Assembly (NCBI RefSeq): GCF_018294505.1 | Contig: NC_057801.1 | Coordinates: 843,753,465-843,817,464 of the forward strand | DNA from: Triticum aestivum | Lineage: Eukaryota > Streptophyta > Magnoliopsida > Poales > Poaceae | Direction of reading: 5' to 3' | DNA length: 64,000 bases | Shown: in pieces, positions 44,151-55,226 of the stretch | Layout of the letters: the number at the start of each line of letters is the position of its first letter | Numbering within the stretch: position 1 is the first letter of the stretch | Translations under genes and position numbers: made by a program | Notes under the pieces: generated by a model | What the model was told of the DNA's origin: nothing | The model's input: the letters and a program-made list of their open reading frames with translations, nothing else | The model's database searches: none

Positions 44151-46560
44151 TTCCCCTTGATCTCGACTTTACTTTTAACCATATACTTTTTACTTTACAC
44201 GTTTCATCACAGATCAATACATAGAACATGTTTTATTGTCACAGCTCAATTGCCGATAAAATCAAACAGCTACAACATACCACTCTATTTTGAAACAAAT
44301 TATGTACCTTTTGGGCCTCTCATAATCCAGAATCATAGGCTTTCCCTGAAACCCATGCCGGCTGAGTGTTCCTTGAACACATTGGGTGGTAAGCCTTTCG
44401 TAAGCGGATCCGCAAGCCTATCCTTTGTCCTTATATGCTCGAGACTTATAATGTGATCCTCGATTTTATGTTTCACAACATAATACTTTATGTCTATTGT
44501 TTTGGTAGCATTACTCGACTTGTTATTGTGAGCATAGAATACGGCGGGTTGGTTGTCACAGTACATCTTTAGTGGTTTGTCAATACAATCTACCACTTTC
44601 AAGTCGGGTATACATTTCTTTAACCATATCACCTGCCCCGTGGCCTCAAAACATGTTATAAATTCTGCATACATCATGGACGATGCAACTATTGACTATT
44701 TGGAGCTTCTCCATGAAATAGCCCCTCCAGTGAGAGTGAACACTGATGTGGATTTTCTATCATCTTTCTCTCCGCAAAATCTGCATCTGAATACCCTCTT
44801 ATCTCTAGGGAATCAGATCTCCTGTATGTTAGCATGAAGTCCTTCGTGCCTTGCGCATAAGGAATGCTTTCTTTATCATCTTCCAGTGCTCTGTGACTGG
44901 ATTCTCTTGATATCTACCGAGTACCCCGGTGATAAAAGCTAAGTCAGGGCGAGTGCAAACTTGTGCATACTGTAAACTTCCAACAGCCGAAGCATATGGT
45001 ATTGTTTTCATTTGATCGATCTCTTACTAGTTCTTGGGACATTGGAATTTCCCAAAACTGTCGCCCTTGACTATAGGAGCAGGTGTGGCATTACTCGCAT
45101 GCATATTATACTTTTTTAAACCTTTTCTAAATATGCCTTCTGCGATAGTCCTAAAACTCCATTTTTGCTATCTCGGTGACTTTCTATGCCCAAAACATAT
45201 GATGCTTCACCAAGATCTGTGAGGACAAGAACTTATTTGTTTCTTGTAGCAGACTAACATCACTTCTAGCAAGCAAGATATCATCCACTTACAAGATTAG
45301 GAAAATATATTTCCCATTTTAAAACTTTGCATAAACGAAGTTATCCTCAACATTCTCTTTAAATCCAAATCTTTTAATTGTCTCATTAAACTTTAGATAC
45401 CATTGTCTAGAGGCTTACCTTAATTCATAAATATATTTCTTCAGGCGGCATCCCATATCTTCCTTGCCTTCTATGATAAAAACCTTGTAAACTTTTTCTT
45501 TTAAATCCCCGTTTAGAAATGTCTTCTTTACATTCATTTGATGTAGCTCTAAATTAAAATGTGCAACTAATGCCATTATGATTCTGAAGGAATCCTTACA
45601 TGGGACTGGAAAAATGTCTTATTGTAATCTATATATCCCTTCTCTTTGTGTAAATCCTTTTGTCACAAGTCATGCTTTATACTTTTCTACATTCCCATTG
45701 AAGTCATACTTAGTTTTGTAGACCCATTTACAGCCTACTGTTTTGGCTTCTTTAGGAATATTCTCTAAGTACCAAACATCTTTGGAACTCATCGATTTCA
45801 TCTTGTCTTCCATTGCCTCCAGCCACTTTGATGAGTGAGGGCTTCTCGTGGCTTCTTCATATGAAGTGGGATCAACTTCCATATGAACCATTTCTGTGTT
45901 ATAAGCTTTATAATTAGTAGAAATAGTTGATCTTCTAGTTCTGTTAGACCTTCTAGGGGACTCATTCTCTTGCATATTCCGTGACTCAACTTCCGACACA
46001 TCTTCTAAAAATGGCTGCTGCACCTCCCTTTCATGCTCAACAATAGGTTCAGTCAGCTCCTGACAGACAGGTTTTGGGTCTTCTCCCATAGTTGTCATGG
46101 GTGGAGTTACAACAGGTAGTGAGAAAAATGGCTCCTAACTCATCGGATTAGGTGCAAGAACCCTCTTCTCCTCAAGATCAATTTTCCGAGCTACCATGCT
46201 CCCCCTCATCATTTCGTCCTCTAAGAAGACTTCATGTCTTGTTTCTACAAACTTTGTGTATCTGTCTAGACAGTAGAAACAAAACCCTTTGATCTATCAG
46301 GATAGCCAATGAAGTGGCAACTTACTGTTTTGGGATCTAACTTTGCAATATTTGGATTAAACACTTTGGCCTCAGCTGGGCTCCCCCACACCCTGACGTG
46401 TTGTAGGGAGGGCACTCTTCTTGTCCACAACTCGTACGATGTTTTGGGCACCGAGTTGCTTGGAACTCTATTGAGCTGTGAATGGCGGTTTTAAGCGCCT
46501 CCATCCATAATCCCAATGGAAAGGTGGAGTAATTCATCATGCTGCGCACCACATCCATAA
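44151..46560 (-). pseudogene. pol: Decayed Copia pol gene (integrase end to RNase H)
   Basis: Minus-strand pieces in the right order: integrase end ('MDVVRSMMNYSTFPLGLWME', starting 46558; 'KTSYELWTRRVPSLQHVRVWG'), the connector ('VSCHFIGYPDRSKGF'), start of reverse transcriptase ('WLEAMEDKMKSM', 'VGCKWVYKTKYDFNGN', about 45690-45850), 'YASAVGSLQYAQVCTRPDLAF' (about 44950), then RNase H ('MYCDNQPAVFYAHNN', 'HIRTKDRLADPLTKGLP', 44370-44580). The centre of the reverse transcriptase is full of stops and shifts. This is a different family from Angela. It is cut at 46560 by CACTA-2; the upstream half was not found on the far side of that transposon. Confidence 0.75.
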
Positions 46561-46790
46561 CACTAGTAGAAAACAGGGTACTAGTCCCGATTCCAGAGGG
46601 CCTTTAGTCCCGGTTCTGGAACTGGGACAAAACATATGGAACTAATACCCAAAACCTTTAGTCCCGGTTGGCTTACGAACCAGGACCAAAGGAGCTCCAC
46701 GTGGCCGTTGTGGGGCACCCAGGCAGGAGGACCTTTAGTCCCGGTTGGTAACACACCAACCGGGACCAAAAGGCAGCCACGCGTCAGCAG
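46561..46790 (-). repeat. CACTA-2 left terminal and sub-terminal repeats
   Basis: CACTAGTAGAAAACAGGG is followed by at least six GCCTTTAGTCCCGGTT / AACCGGGACCAAA motifs in alternating orientation. Confidence 0.85.
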
Positions 46791-46998
46791 CTCGCAGGAT
46801 CTGGAGTTTTTTTAAGGGGGGTTTAGGGATTTTGGAGGGTTAATTTATGGGGTTTCATATTGTGTTAGCTAGCTAATAGAGAGAAGTGACCTCTCTTTCT
46901 CCGTGCTTGGTCCATGCTAGCTACTATACATATAGACAAAACTCGATGGTAGCTAGTAAGCAAATGAAAGAAACCATTAATTACACAAGATCGTCATG

Positions 46999-47001
<3 letters not shown>

Positions 47002-47068
<67 letters not shown>
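47002..47068. repeat. (TA)n microsatellite
   Basis: About 33 TA units. The motif GAAGTGACCTCTCTTTCTCCG occurs on both sides (46883 and 47069), so the array lies between two copies of a short duplicated segment. Confidence 0.95.
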
Positions 47069-47071
<3 letters not shown>

Positions 47072-48561
47072 GTGACCTCTCTTTCTCCGCGCTTGGTCGA
47101 ACAACAAGTTTTCGTATATCTATCCGATGCTACTACAAATATACAATATAACATCTCTTACAGTCCCTGACATCATCTACCAACATCGTGCAATTCCATA
47201 TGGTATTCTGCGTCTTTAGGTATGACGTGATCAAGAAAGAATCCCGCCAATTCCTCTTTAATTGCTCGTATGCGATCATGTGGTAGGAGTTCTTCCCGCA
47301 TCTGTCGCATCTAATTTAAAGAAGGGGGTCAATACATATTATATATGAATGAGACTCAACACAATTGATGGTAATAAAATATAATTGTGAATATTGTTTA
47401 CATACTTCATATTGTTGGTCAGAGGAGCCCGCTCAGAGGTCGAGTGGCGCATGAACTCGCAAATGTAGTATCCACATAAATGATTCCTGCCTTCCTGCCG
47501 CAAGCACTTTATGAGAATAGATTTCAATCAAACTGATAAGGAAGCATGATAATGGTATTGATGAAACTAAAATAAATGAGAGATGCGCGGAACTAGCTAG
47601 TACTACTTACTTTGGGGTATGTAAATCGCAGCTCATTCTTGTCTAGACCCGGAAACATTCTGGTGAACTTTTTCCAAACCCTTCTCGGCAAAGAAAATGA
47701 TTACTTGATATCAGGAAATGAACGAAAGTTGTCGATATGGTGCGACAATGGTTGAACTTACTTCTGGAGCACTATAGTCATGTCCGCATAAGTCTTGGGA
47801 CCTTTACGTCTTGAGTCTAAGACAGTTACTACTGCCCTTCAAGCTTAATGGATAGAAGAATAAAGTGGAACCTACACACGCATAACTCATCAATTACAGT
47901 ACTTAACCTCGAGTAAGCGAAACCGAATATGCACAAGACAGTAACACTCACTTGAAGTTGTATGGAAAGAGTATTTCCCTTTTGTTTTGTTGTTGAAGGA
48001 ATGCCTTTAGCATGTTTTCCTCCGTATCTTTGACTCTATTTTGTACCGACCATTCATTTATGGTATTTGGGCTAATGAACCCAATGTCATAGATTTGTAA
48101 TCTCTTGCATTCGGCGATCTTCAATCCGCATAATATAGTGAGGATAATTATATATACATGCAATGAACGCGCTGAGCTAGAGTCTTAATTACAGAAGTAA
48201 TACTTATAGACAATAGCAAGTCATGAGTTGTTTGTCGAGGACGTCTTGATTGAAGAACTGAAATAATTCCTCAAATTCAACAGACATTAGGTCGACTCCA
48301 ATGAGGTCCTGCTCTTCTTTAATTCCCAGCAATATATTGCCGGTCCCATCCTTGCTGCAAGTTTCCATGTACCACTTATGCAATATTCGCATCAACGTTG
48401 GTAGATGTGGGAGCTGATCAGGTTTGCGATACACTTCCCGTGCTCGTATCTAAAGATCTCTACTACCTCAGTCGTTTCAAACTGTACATCATCGCCCACG
48501 TAATCACCAAGATTGGTACCAGGCAGTAGCGTCGGATGATTAGCAATATTGCTAGACACCT

Positions 48562-50243
48562 TGATACATCTCCAACGTAACTATAATTTATGAAATATCC
48601 ATGCTATTATATTATCTGTTTTGGATGTTTATGGGCTTTATTATACACTTTTATACTATTTTTGGGACTAACCAATTAACCGGAGGCCCAACCCAAATTG
48701 TTGTTTTCTTGCCTATTTCAGTGTTTCAAAGAAAAGGAATATCAAACGGAGTCCAAACGGAATGAAACCTTCGGGAAAGTTAAATTTGGAATGGAAGTAA
48801 TCCAGGAGACTTGGAGTAGACGTCAGGGCAGCTTTGAGGTGCCCACAAGGCAGGGAGGCGCACCCTACCCCCTGGGCGCCCCCACCCTCGTGGGCCTTTC
48901 GTGGCTCCCGTGACCGACTTCCTTCACCTATATATATCCATTTACCCTAAAAACATCGGGGAGCACCATAGATCGGCAGTTCCGCCGCCGCAAGCCTCTG
49001 TAGCCACCAAAAACCTGTCGGGAGCCCGTTCCGGCACCCTGCCGGAGTGGGGATCCCTCGCCGGTGGCCATCTTCATCATCCCGGCACTATCCATGATGA
49101 GTAGGGAGTAGTTCACCCTCGGGGCTGAGGGTATGTACCAGTAGTTATGTGTTCGATCTCTCTCTTGTGTTCTTGATTTGGCACGATCTTGATGTATCGC
49201 AAGCTTTGCTATTATAGTTGGATCTTATGATGTTTCTCCTCCACTACTCTCTTGTAATGGATTGAGTTTTCCCTTTGTAGTTATCTTATCGGATTGAGTC
49301 TTTAAGGATTTGAGAACACTTGATGTATGTCTTGCATGTGCTTATCTATGGTGACAATGGGATATTCACGTGATCTGCTTGATGTACGTTTTGGTTATCA
49401 ACTTGCGGGTTCAGTGACCTTGTGAACTTATGCATAGGGGTTGGCACATGTTTTCGTCTTGACTCTCTGGTAGAAGCTTTGGGGCACTCTTTGAAGTACT
49501 TTGTGTTGGTTGAATAGATGAATTTGAGATTGTGTGATGCATATCGTATAATCATGCCCACGGATACTTGAGGTGACATTGGAGTATCTAGGTGACATTA
49601 GGGTTTTGGTTGATTTGTGTCTTAAGGTGTTATTCTAGTATGAACTCTATGATAGATCGAATGGGAAGAATAGCTCATGTTATTTTACTACGGACTCTTG
49701 AATAGATCGATCAGAAAGGATAACTTTGAGGTGGTTTCGTACCCTACAATAATCTCTTCGTTTGTTCTCCGCTATTAGTGACTTTGGAGTGACTCTTTGT
49801 TGCATGTTGAGGGATAGTTATATGATCCAGTTATGTTATTATTGTTGAGAGAACTTGCACTAGTGAAAGTATGAACCCTAGGCCTTGTTTCCTAGCATTG
49901 CAATACCGTTTACGCTCACTTTTATCATTAGTTACCTTGCTATTTTTATATTTTCAGATTACAAATCACATATCTACCATCCATATTGCACTTGTATCAC
50001 CATCTCTTCGCCGAACTAGTGCACCTATACAATTCACCATTGTATTGGGTGTGTTGGGGACAGAAGACACTCTTTGTTATTTGGTTGCAGGGTTGTTTGA
50101 GAGAGACCATCTTCATCCTATGCCTCCCACGGATTGATAAGCCTTAGGTCATCCACTTGAGGAAAATTTGCTACTGTCCTACAAGCCTCTGCACTTGGAG
50201 GCCCAACAACGTATACAATAAGAATGTTGTGTAGTATACATCA
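48562..50243 (+). mobile_element. Solo LTR in the CACTA-2 accessory gene
   Basis: The 1,682-bp segment runs from TGATACATCTCCAACGTAAC to TTGTGTAGTATACATCA, flanked by the 5-bp duplication CACCT (48557-48561, 50244-50248). It is the same family as 11772-13465 and 17410-19050. It contains a promoter-like CCTATATATATCC near 48927. Confidence 0.92.
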
Positions 50244-50808
50244 CACCTTGAGCGGGGGGCATGATTGCTTCTCCTGTTCGTCGAGCTGGGGAATTTTCTC
50301 CCACTTCTTCGTTTTGCTACTCTTGCAGCACTGGTAGTACTTCCCGACCGCCGCACTTCATCATATGTCCTTTCAATACAGCGGTCATCGTTGGATTGTG
50401 GCGGAAGCGGTGGTGGTCGCTTAAGGGCATCCGGAGTGCGCTTCACTTTCACAAGATCTATTGTTTACTTTGGAGGTGGAGGTTTCCGTTCAAAATAGTC
50501 CTGCACTTCGGTAGCACTGATGTCCGTGTTTTCCTCATCAGTCCTCTCATATGGTAACTTTGCAGGAGCCTTGAGGCTTGGACCAAATTTGAATTTCTTC
50601 CCGCCTCTTGTACTGCTAGCCACCAGAGCGGCATCGTCTCTCTTCCGCTGTTGCTGAGGCGGCGGAGTCCGCTGACGCGCGGGAGGAGGCAGAGTGTGCT
50701 GACGCGCCGGAGGAGACGGAGTAGCAGGATGCGGAGGAGGAGGAGGCGGAGTCCGCTGATGCGCCGGAGACAGCTGAGGCGAAAGAGGACTCTACTGAGG
50801 GGCCTCAT

Positions 50809-52378
50809 TGATACGTCTCTAACGTATCTATAATTCTTTATTGTTCCATGCTGTTATATTATCATTCTTGGATGTTTTACAATCATTTTATAGTCATCTT
50901 ATATCATATTTTGGTACTAACCTATTGATAGTTCTTGTTTTCTGCTTGTTTTTACATCGCATGAAATCAATACCACACGGAGTCCAAACGCAGCGAAACT
51001 TTTTGTGGATTTTTTTGGACCAGAAGACATCTAGTGGGCCGAAGAAGTACCGGAGAGGGAGCCTGAGGGGGGCACAAGACACCAGGGTGCGCCTGGGCCC
51101 CCAGGCACGCCCAGCCCAGGTGGGTCGTTGTTCCCACCTCGGTGGCCCCTCCCGCACCGCCCCTTTGCTCTATAAATACCCCAATATTCCAGAAACCCTA
51201 GGGGAGTCGATAAAAATCAATTTCGGCCGCTCAAGTTCCATAAAACACCAGATCCAATCAAGACACCTTCACGGAGGGGTTCATCATGACCATTGGTGCC
51301 TCTCCGATGATGCGTGGGTAGTTCTTTGTGGACCTACGGGTCCGTAGTTAGTAGCTAGATGGCTTCCTCTCTCTCTCTCTCTTGATTCTCAATACAATGG
51401 TCTCTTGGAGATCCATATGATGTAAGTCTTTTTGTAGTGTGTTTGTTGGATCCGATGAACTTTGAGTTTATCATCAGATCTATGTTTTTATCCCTGAAAG
51501 TTATTTGAGTCTTCTTTGATCTCTTATATGCATGATTGATTATAGCCTCGTATTTCTTCTCCAATATTTGGGTTTTTTGGCCAACTTGATCTATTTATCT
51601 TGCAATGGGAAGAGGTGATTTGTGATGGGTTCGATCTTACGGTGCTTGATCCCAGTGACAGAAGGGGAAACGACACGTATGTATCGTTGCAATTAAGGAT
51701 AACAACATGAGGTCAATTTCTACATAAGTAGATCTTGTCCACATCATGTCATCATTCTTGTTGCATTACTCCGTTTTTCCATGAACTTAATACACTAGAT
51801 GCATGCTGGATAGCGGTCGATGTGTGGAGTAATAGTAGGAGATGCAGGTAGGAGTTGGTCTACTAATCTTGGATGTGATGCCTATATAATGATCATTGTC
51901 TGGATATCGTCATGATTATTTGAAGTTATATCAATTGCCCAACAGTAATTGTTTTCCCACCGTTTGCTATTTTTCTTGAGAGAAGCCACTAGTGAAATCT
52001 ACGGCCCCCGGGTCTCTTCTTATCATATTTGCCTTTGCGATCTATTTTCCTTTGCTTTTATTTTACGATCTGTTAAACTAAAAATACAAAAATACCTTGC
52101 TGCACTTTATTCTATTTGCGCTCCATTTATCCTATCTATTACAACTTTATCACGTCTCCGCGCCAATTTCTGGCACCGTTACCCGAAAGGGATTGACAAC
52201 CCCTTTAACATGTCAGGTTGCGAGTATTTGTTATTTGTGTGTTGTTTACGTTGTGTTGCATGTTTCTCCTACTGGTTCAATAACCTTGGTCTCATCACTG
52301 AGGGAAATACCTACCGTCGATGTGCTACATCATCCCTTGCTCTTTGGGGAAATACCGACATAGTTCAAGTAGCCATCA
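50809..52378 (+). repeat. 5' LTR of the Gypsy-like element
   Basis: The 1,570-bp LTR runs from TGATACGTCTCTAACGTATC to ...TTCAAGTAGCCATCA. Length and opening sequence are close to the solo LTR at 2771-10109. A promoter-like CTCTATAAATACC is near 51168. Confidence 0.8.
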
Positions 52379-52389
52379 AAAGGAATTTC

Positions 52390-52407
52390 TGGCGCCGTTA
52401 CTGGGGA
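52390..52407 (+). other. Primer binding site, tRNA-Asp type
   Basis: TGGCGCCGTTACTGGGGA lies 11 nt past the LTR end and differs at two positions from the tRNA-Asp complement. The same offset was found for the Gypsy element at 1114-1131. Confidence 0.75.
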
Positions 52408-52600
52408 GACATCATCAACATCAACCAGGTTCCTAATCACAAATCTCATCTCCTTGCAATTTACATTATTTTCCATTTGCCTCTCGTTTTCCTCTCACCC
52501 ACTTCACAAAAATTTTCCATTTTATTCGCCCTCTTTTTCATTCGTCGTTTTCTTGTCAGATCTGTTTTTGAGTGCATCTTGTTGACCACTTATTGTCGTC

Positions 52601-53372
52601 ATGGATAGTTCTTCCTCTATTGCGTGTACCCCCGAGAATGAAGTTCTTAATTTTAAACAGAGGGGACGGGAGAACTTAAAAGATGCTTTGTAATGAATTT
52701 GCAATGCTCATAGTAGATCTATCCATAAGCAATATATCATTATTCTTCGTTGTTTTTATGTGGGCATCACCACTTGGTATAGATTCGTCCTTGATACCAT
52801 TACCGATGGGAATTTTCTGTTGTGTCCCTCTCTTGATGCTTTTAACACTATGGGAAGTTTAGTTGGTTCACCGCCTCTTATGATCAGTGATACAACTTTG
52901 ACTCTTGAGCATGTTATGGAAAGACTAGATGCTATTGAAAAGAAAATGCTTACCGAAGAACGTACTGAAAACTTGGATAAAAAGAATGCAAAATTTTGAT
53001 ACTAAAATTGGGTCAAAAGTGGGAGAAGTTTTTAAGTTGTTAAAGGAAAAGGGGACCATAATTCATGAAAGAAATGAAGAAAGCCTGTCTCGGATTCATA
53101 AACTTGATGAAATTTTTAGTAATTTAAGTATGGTTTTTTCTTCCGCCAAAACTCCCATAAAAATTGGCAAGACTACTCAAGTTACTAAAAACAAGGGTGC
53201 AACTTCTAGTAATGATAAAGGAGATCTTAAGATGATTAGTATCCATCCCAATTTTATTGAAGTTATAAGAGACCCTATTTGCAAGAATGAATTTTTCAAT
53301 CTCGTGCCTAGAAGTATTGTCATTGAGAATTTATATGCAAAATCCTCGAATAAATGTAAGTGTTTGATCTAA
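52601..53372 (+). pseudogene. Gag-like reading frame, broken
   Basis: ATG at 52601 opens 'MDSSSSIACTPENEVLNF', is stopped at 52691 (TAA TGA), and continues in the same frame as 'FYVGITTWYRFVLDTI' and 'MERLDAIEKKM' to 52999. The +1 frame then carries on with 'KIGSKVGEVFKLLKEKGTI' to a stop at 53372. The Glu/Lys-rich second half suggests a coiled coil. Similar proteins occur in non-autonomous Triticeae Gypsy elements as I remember them; I cannot confirm a gag domain. The remainder, 53373-54610, has no coding frame. Confidence 0.5.
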
Positions 53373-54626
53373 GAATTGGAGGATAAAGATGACAAAATGT
53401 AGATCCTTCGCATTATGCCTAGCTAGGGGCGTAAAATGATAGCGCTCGTTGGTAGGCAACCCAACTTGTATCTTTTTGCTTTTTGTTTTTCTTGTTGGTT
53501 TCAATAAAATACCCAATTATGCCTCTGGTTAGATGTGTTTTTGTGGTTTAAATTAGTGTTTGTGCCCAGCAAGGCCTTTGGGATGATTTGGGTGAGAGTT
53601 GATTTGATGTTGCTGAAAAACAGAAATTTTTGCGCTCGCGAAAATATTTTTCATTTTTAACAGAAGAGTGCTTTTGAGTTGATTCTTTTTGCAGAAGATT
53701 AATAAAGAAATTATTCGTCGTCCTAATTTTTAGAATTTTTGGAGTTGCAGAAGTATTCGAAATAGTCAGATTGCTACAGACTATTCTGTTTTTTACATAT
53801 TCTGTTTTCTTTGCGTTGTGTGTTTGTTTTGATGATTCTATGGTTTTCTTTGAAGAGTTTTTGCCATAGGAAAGTTGGAATACAGTAGATATAATGCAAA
53901 AATAAAATATGAATGGGTTTGCAACAATACTTATAGTAGTGGTTTGCTCTCTTATACTAACGGATCTCACGAAGGTTTTGTTGAGTTTTGTGTGATTGAA
54001 GTTTTCAGGTTTTGGGTGATCTAACGATGGATGAAGGAATAAGGATCATCAAAGGCTACGCTTGGGGATGCCCGATGCATCCCAAGATAATATTCAAGAA
54101 GTAGCAAGCAACTAAGCTTGGGGATGCCCTCGTGTGGCATCCCCTCTTTCTTCTAACAACCATCGGTATTTTACTTGGAGTTATATTGTTATTCGTCACA
54201 TATTATGAGTTTTGCTTGGAGCGTCTTGTGTGATATGAGTCTTTTCTTGTTTTCCTTTGTGTTTTAAGTCTTGAATCCTTGCTGGACACACCTTTTTGAG
54301 AGAGCCAAAAATTATGCTATGCTTGCTCCTATGCTTCACTTAAATTTTTAGAGCCATGGAATTGCTCTACTGCTTCACTTATATATTTTTGAGCATGGTG
54401 TGCTTTGTTATTTTTTAAGAAATGCTCTCATGCTTCACTTAGATTTATTTGGGAGTTCATAAATTTTTTTAAGAAATTCTCTCTTGCTTCACTTAGATTA
54501 TTCTCATGTTCTTCACTTATATTTATTTGAGTTTTACAAAAGCTTTTTAGTTCATTCTTATTGCTATTAGAGTTTTATAAAAGCTTTTTAGTTCATTCTT
54601 TTTCCTATTAGTTCATTCGTTGAGCT

Positions 54627-55170
54627 AAATGACCCTAAAATTGAAAAGAACTACAAATGAACTCTGAAAAGGTTTAAAGTTGGCATGGTATCATCATTTC
54701 ACCCACATAGCATGTGCTAAAAAGTTGAGAGGGTTACGGCAAAAACTGGATGCACTTCGTATACAAAATGGACAATCTCTTTCGAAGTATCAGGGTTTCG
54801 GACAAAAACTCATCTTCTACAAAGGGAGTTCATTTTTTTCAACTTATTTCAACTACAGACTTTTTGTGTGTTCAACATGGACTATTCAAAGCCACATCAT
54901 CAATTTTCAACCCTTTCTGATTTCATTTGGTATTTTTCATGCATTTACTGATTTTTTTTGCAAAATAACCCTGAAATTGGAAAGCACTACAAATGAACTC
55001 TGAAAAGTTTGAAAGTTGGCATGGTATCATCATTTCACCCACATATCATGTGCTAAAAAGTTGAGAGCATTATAGCAAAAGCTTGATGCACTTCGTGTAC
55101 AAAATGCACAATCTCCTTCAAAGTATAATGGTTTCGGACGAAAACTCATCTACTACAAAGGGGATTTCAA
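54627..55170 (+). repeat. Direct repeat in CACTA-2 spacer
   Basis: Two copies (54627-54832 and 54963-55170, offset about 336 bp) share AGTTGGCATGGTATCATCATTTCACCCACATA and GATGCACTTCGTGTACAAAA. They lie between the transposase and accessory genes. Confidence 0.85.
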
Positions 55171-55226
55171 TTTTTTTTCTTCGCATAATCTAAGCCATAA
55201 TCCGAATAGTTGTGCAGAGGAAGTCA

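Larger units (their letters stand above)
47000..50808 (-). pseudogene. CACTA-2 accessory gene, 3' half only, with Ulp1-like protease end
   Basis: On the minus strand the surviving part starts at 50808 against the Gypsy-like LTR. It reads a Pro-rich linker ('LPYERTDEEN', 'VQDYFERKPPPPK', about 50470-50560), is split by the solo LTR (48562-50243), and continues with the same C-terminal exons as CACTA-1: 'RILHKWYMETCSKDGTGNIL' (about 48330), 'YDIGFISPNTI' (about 48080), 'FHFILLSIKLE' with a candidate His (about 47850), 'VLDSRRKGPKTYADM' (about 47790), and 'RQEGRNHLCGYYICEFMRH' with Gln and Cys (about 47470). Several stops and a frameshift are present. The 5' half (Transposase_24/DUF8039-like) is missing, apparently deleted together with the neighbouring retroelement's 3' end. 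Confidence 0.6.
50809..54610 (+). mobile_element. Gypsy-like LTR element lacking its 3' LTR
   Basis: A 5' LTR (50809-52378), primer site, leader, gag-like reading frame and a 3' non-coding region ('AAGCTTGGGGATGCC' twice, about 54050-54130) are present. CACTA-2 filler sequence resumes near 54610 without a 3' LTR or the expected second copy of CTCAT (50804-50808). The element therefore suffered a deletion at its 3' end that probably also removed part of the CACTA-2 accessory gene. No protease, reverse transcriptase or integrase is present. Confidence 0.7.
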
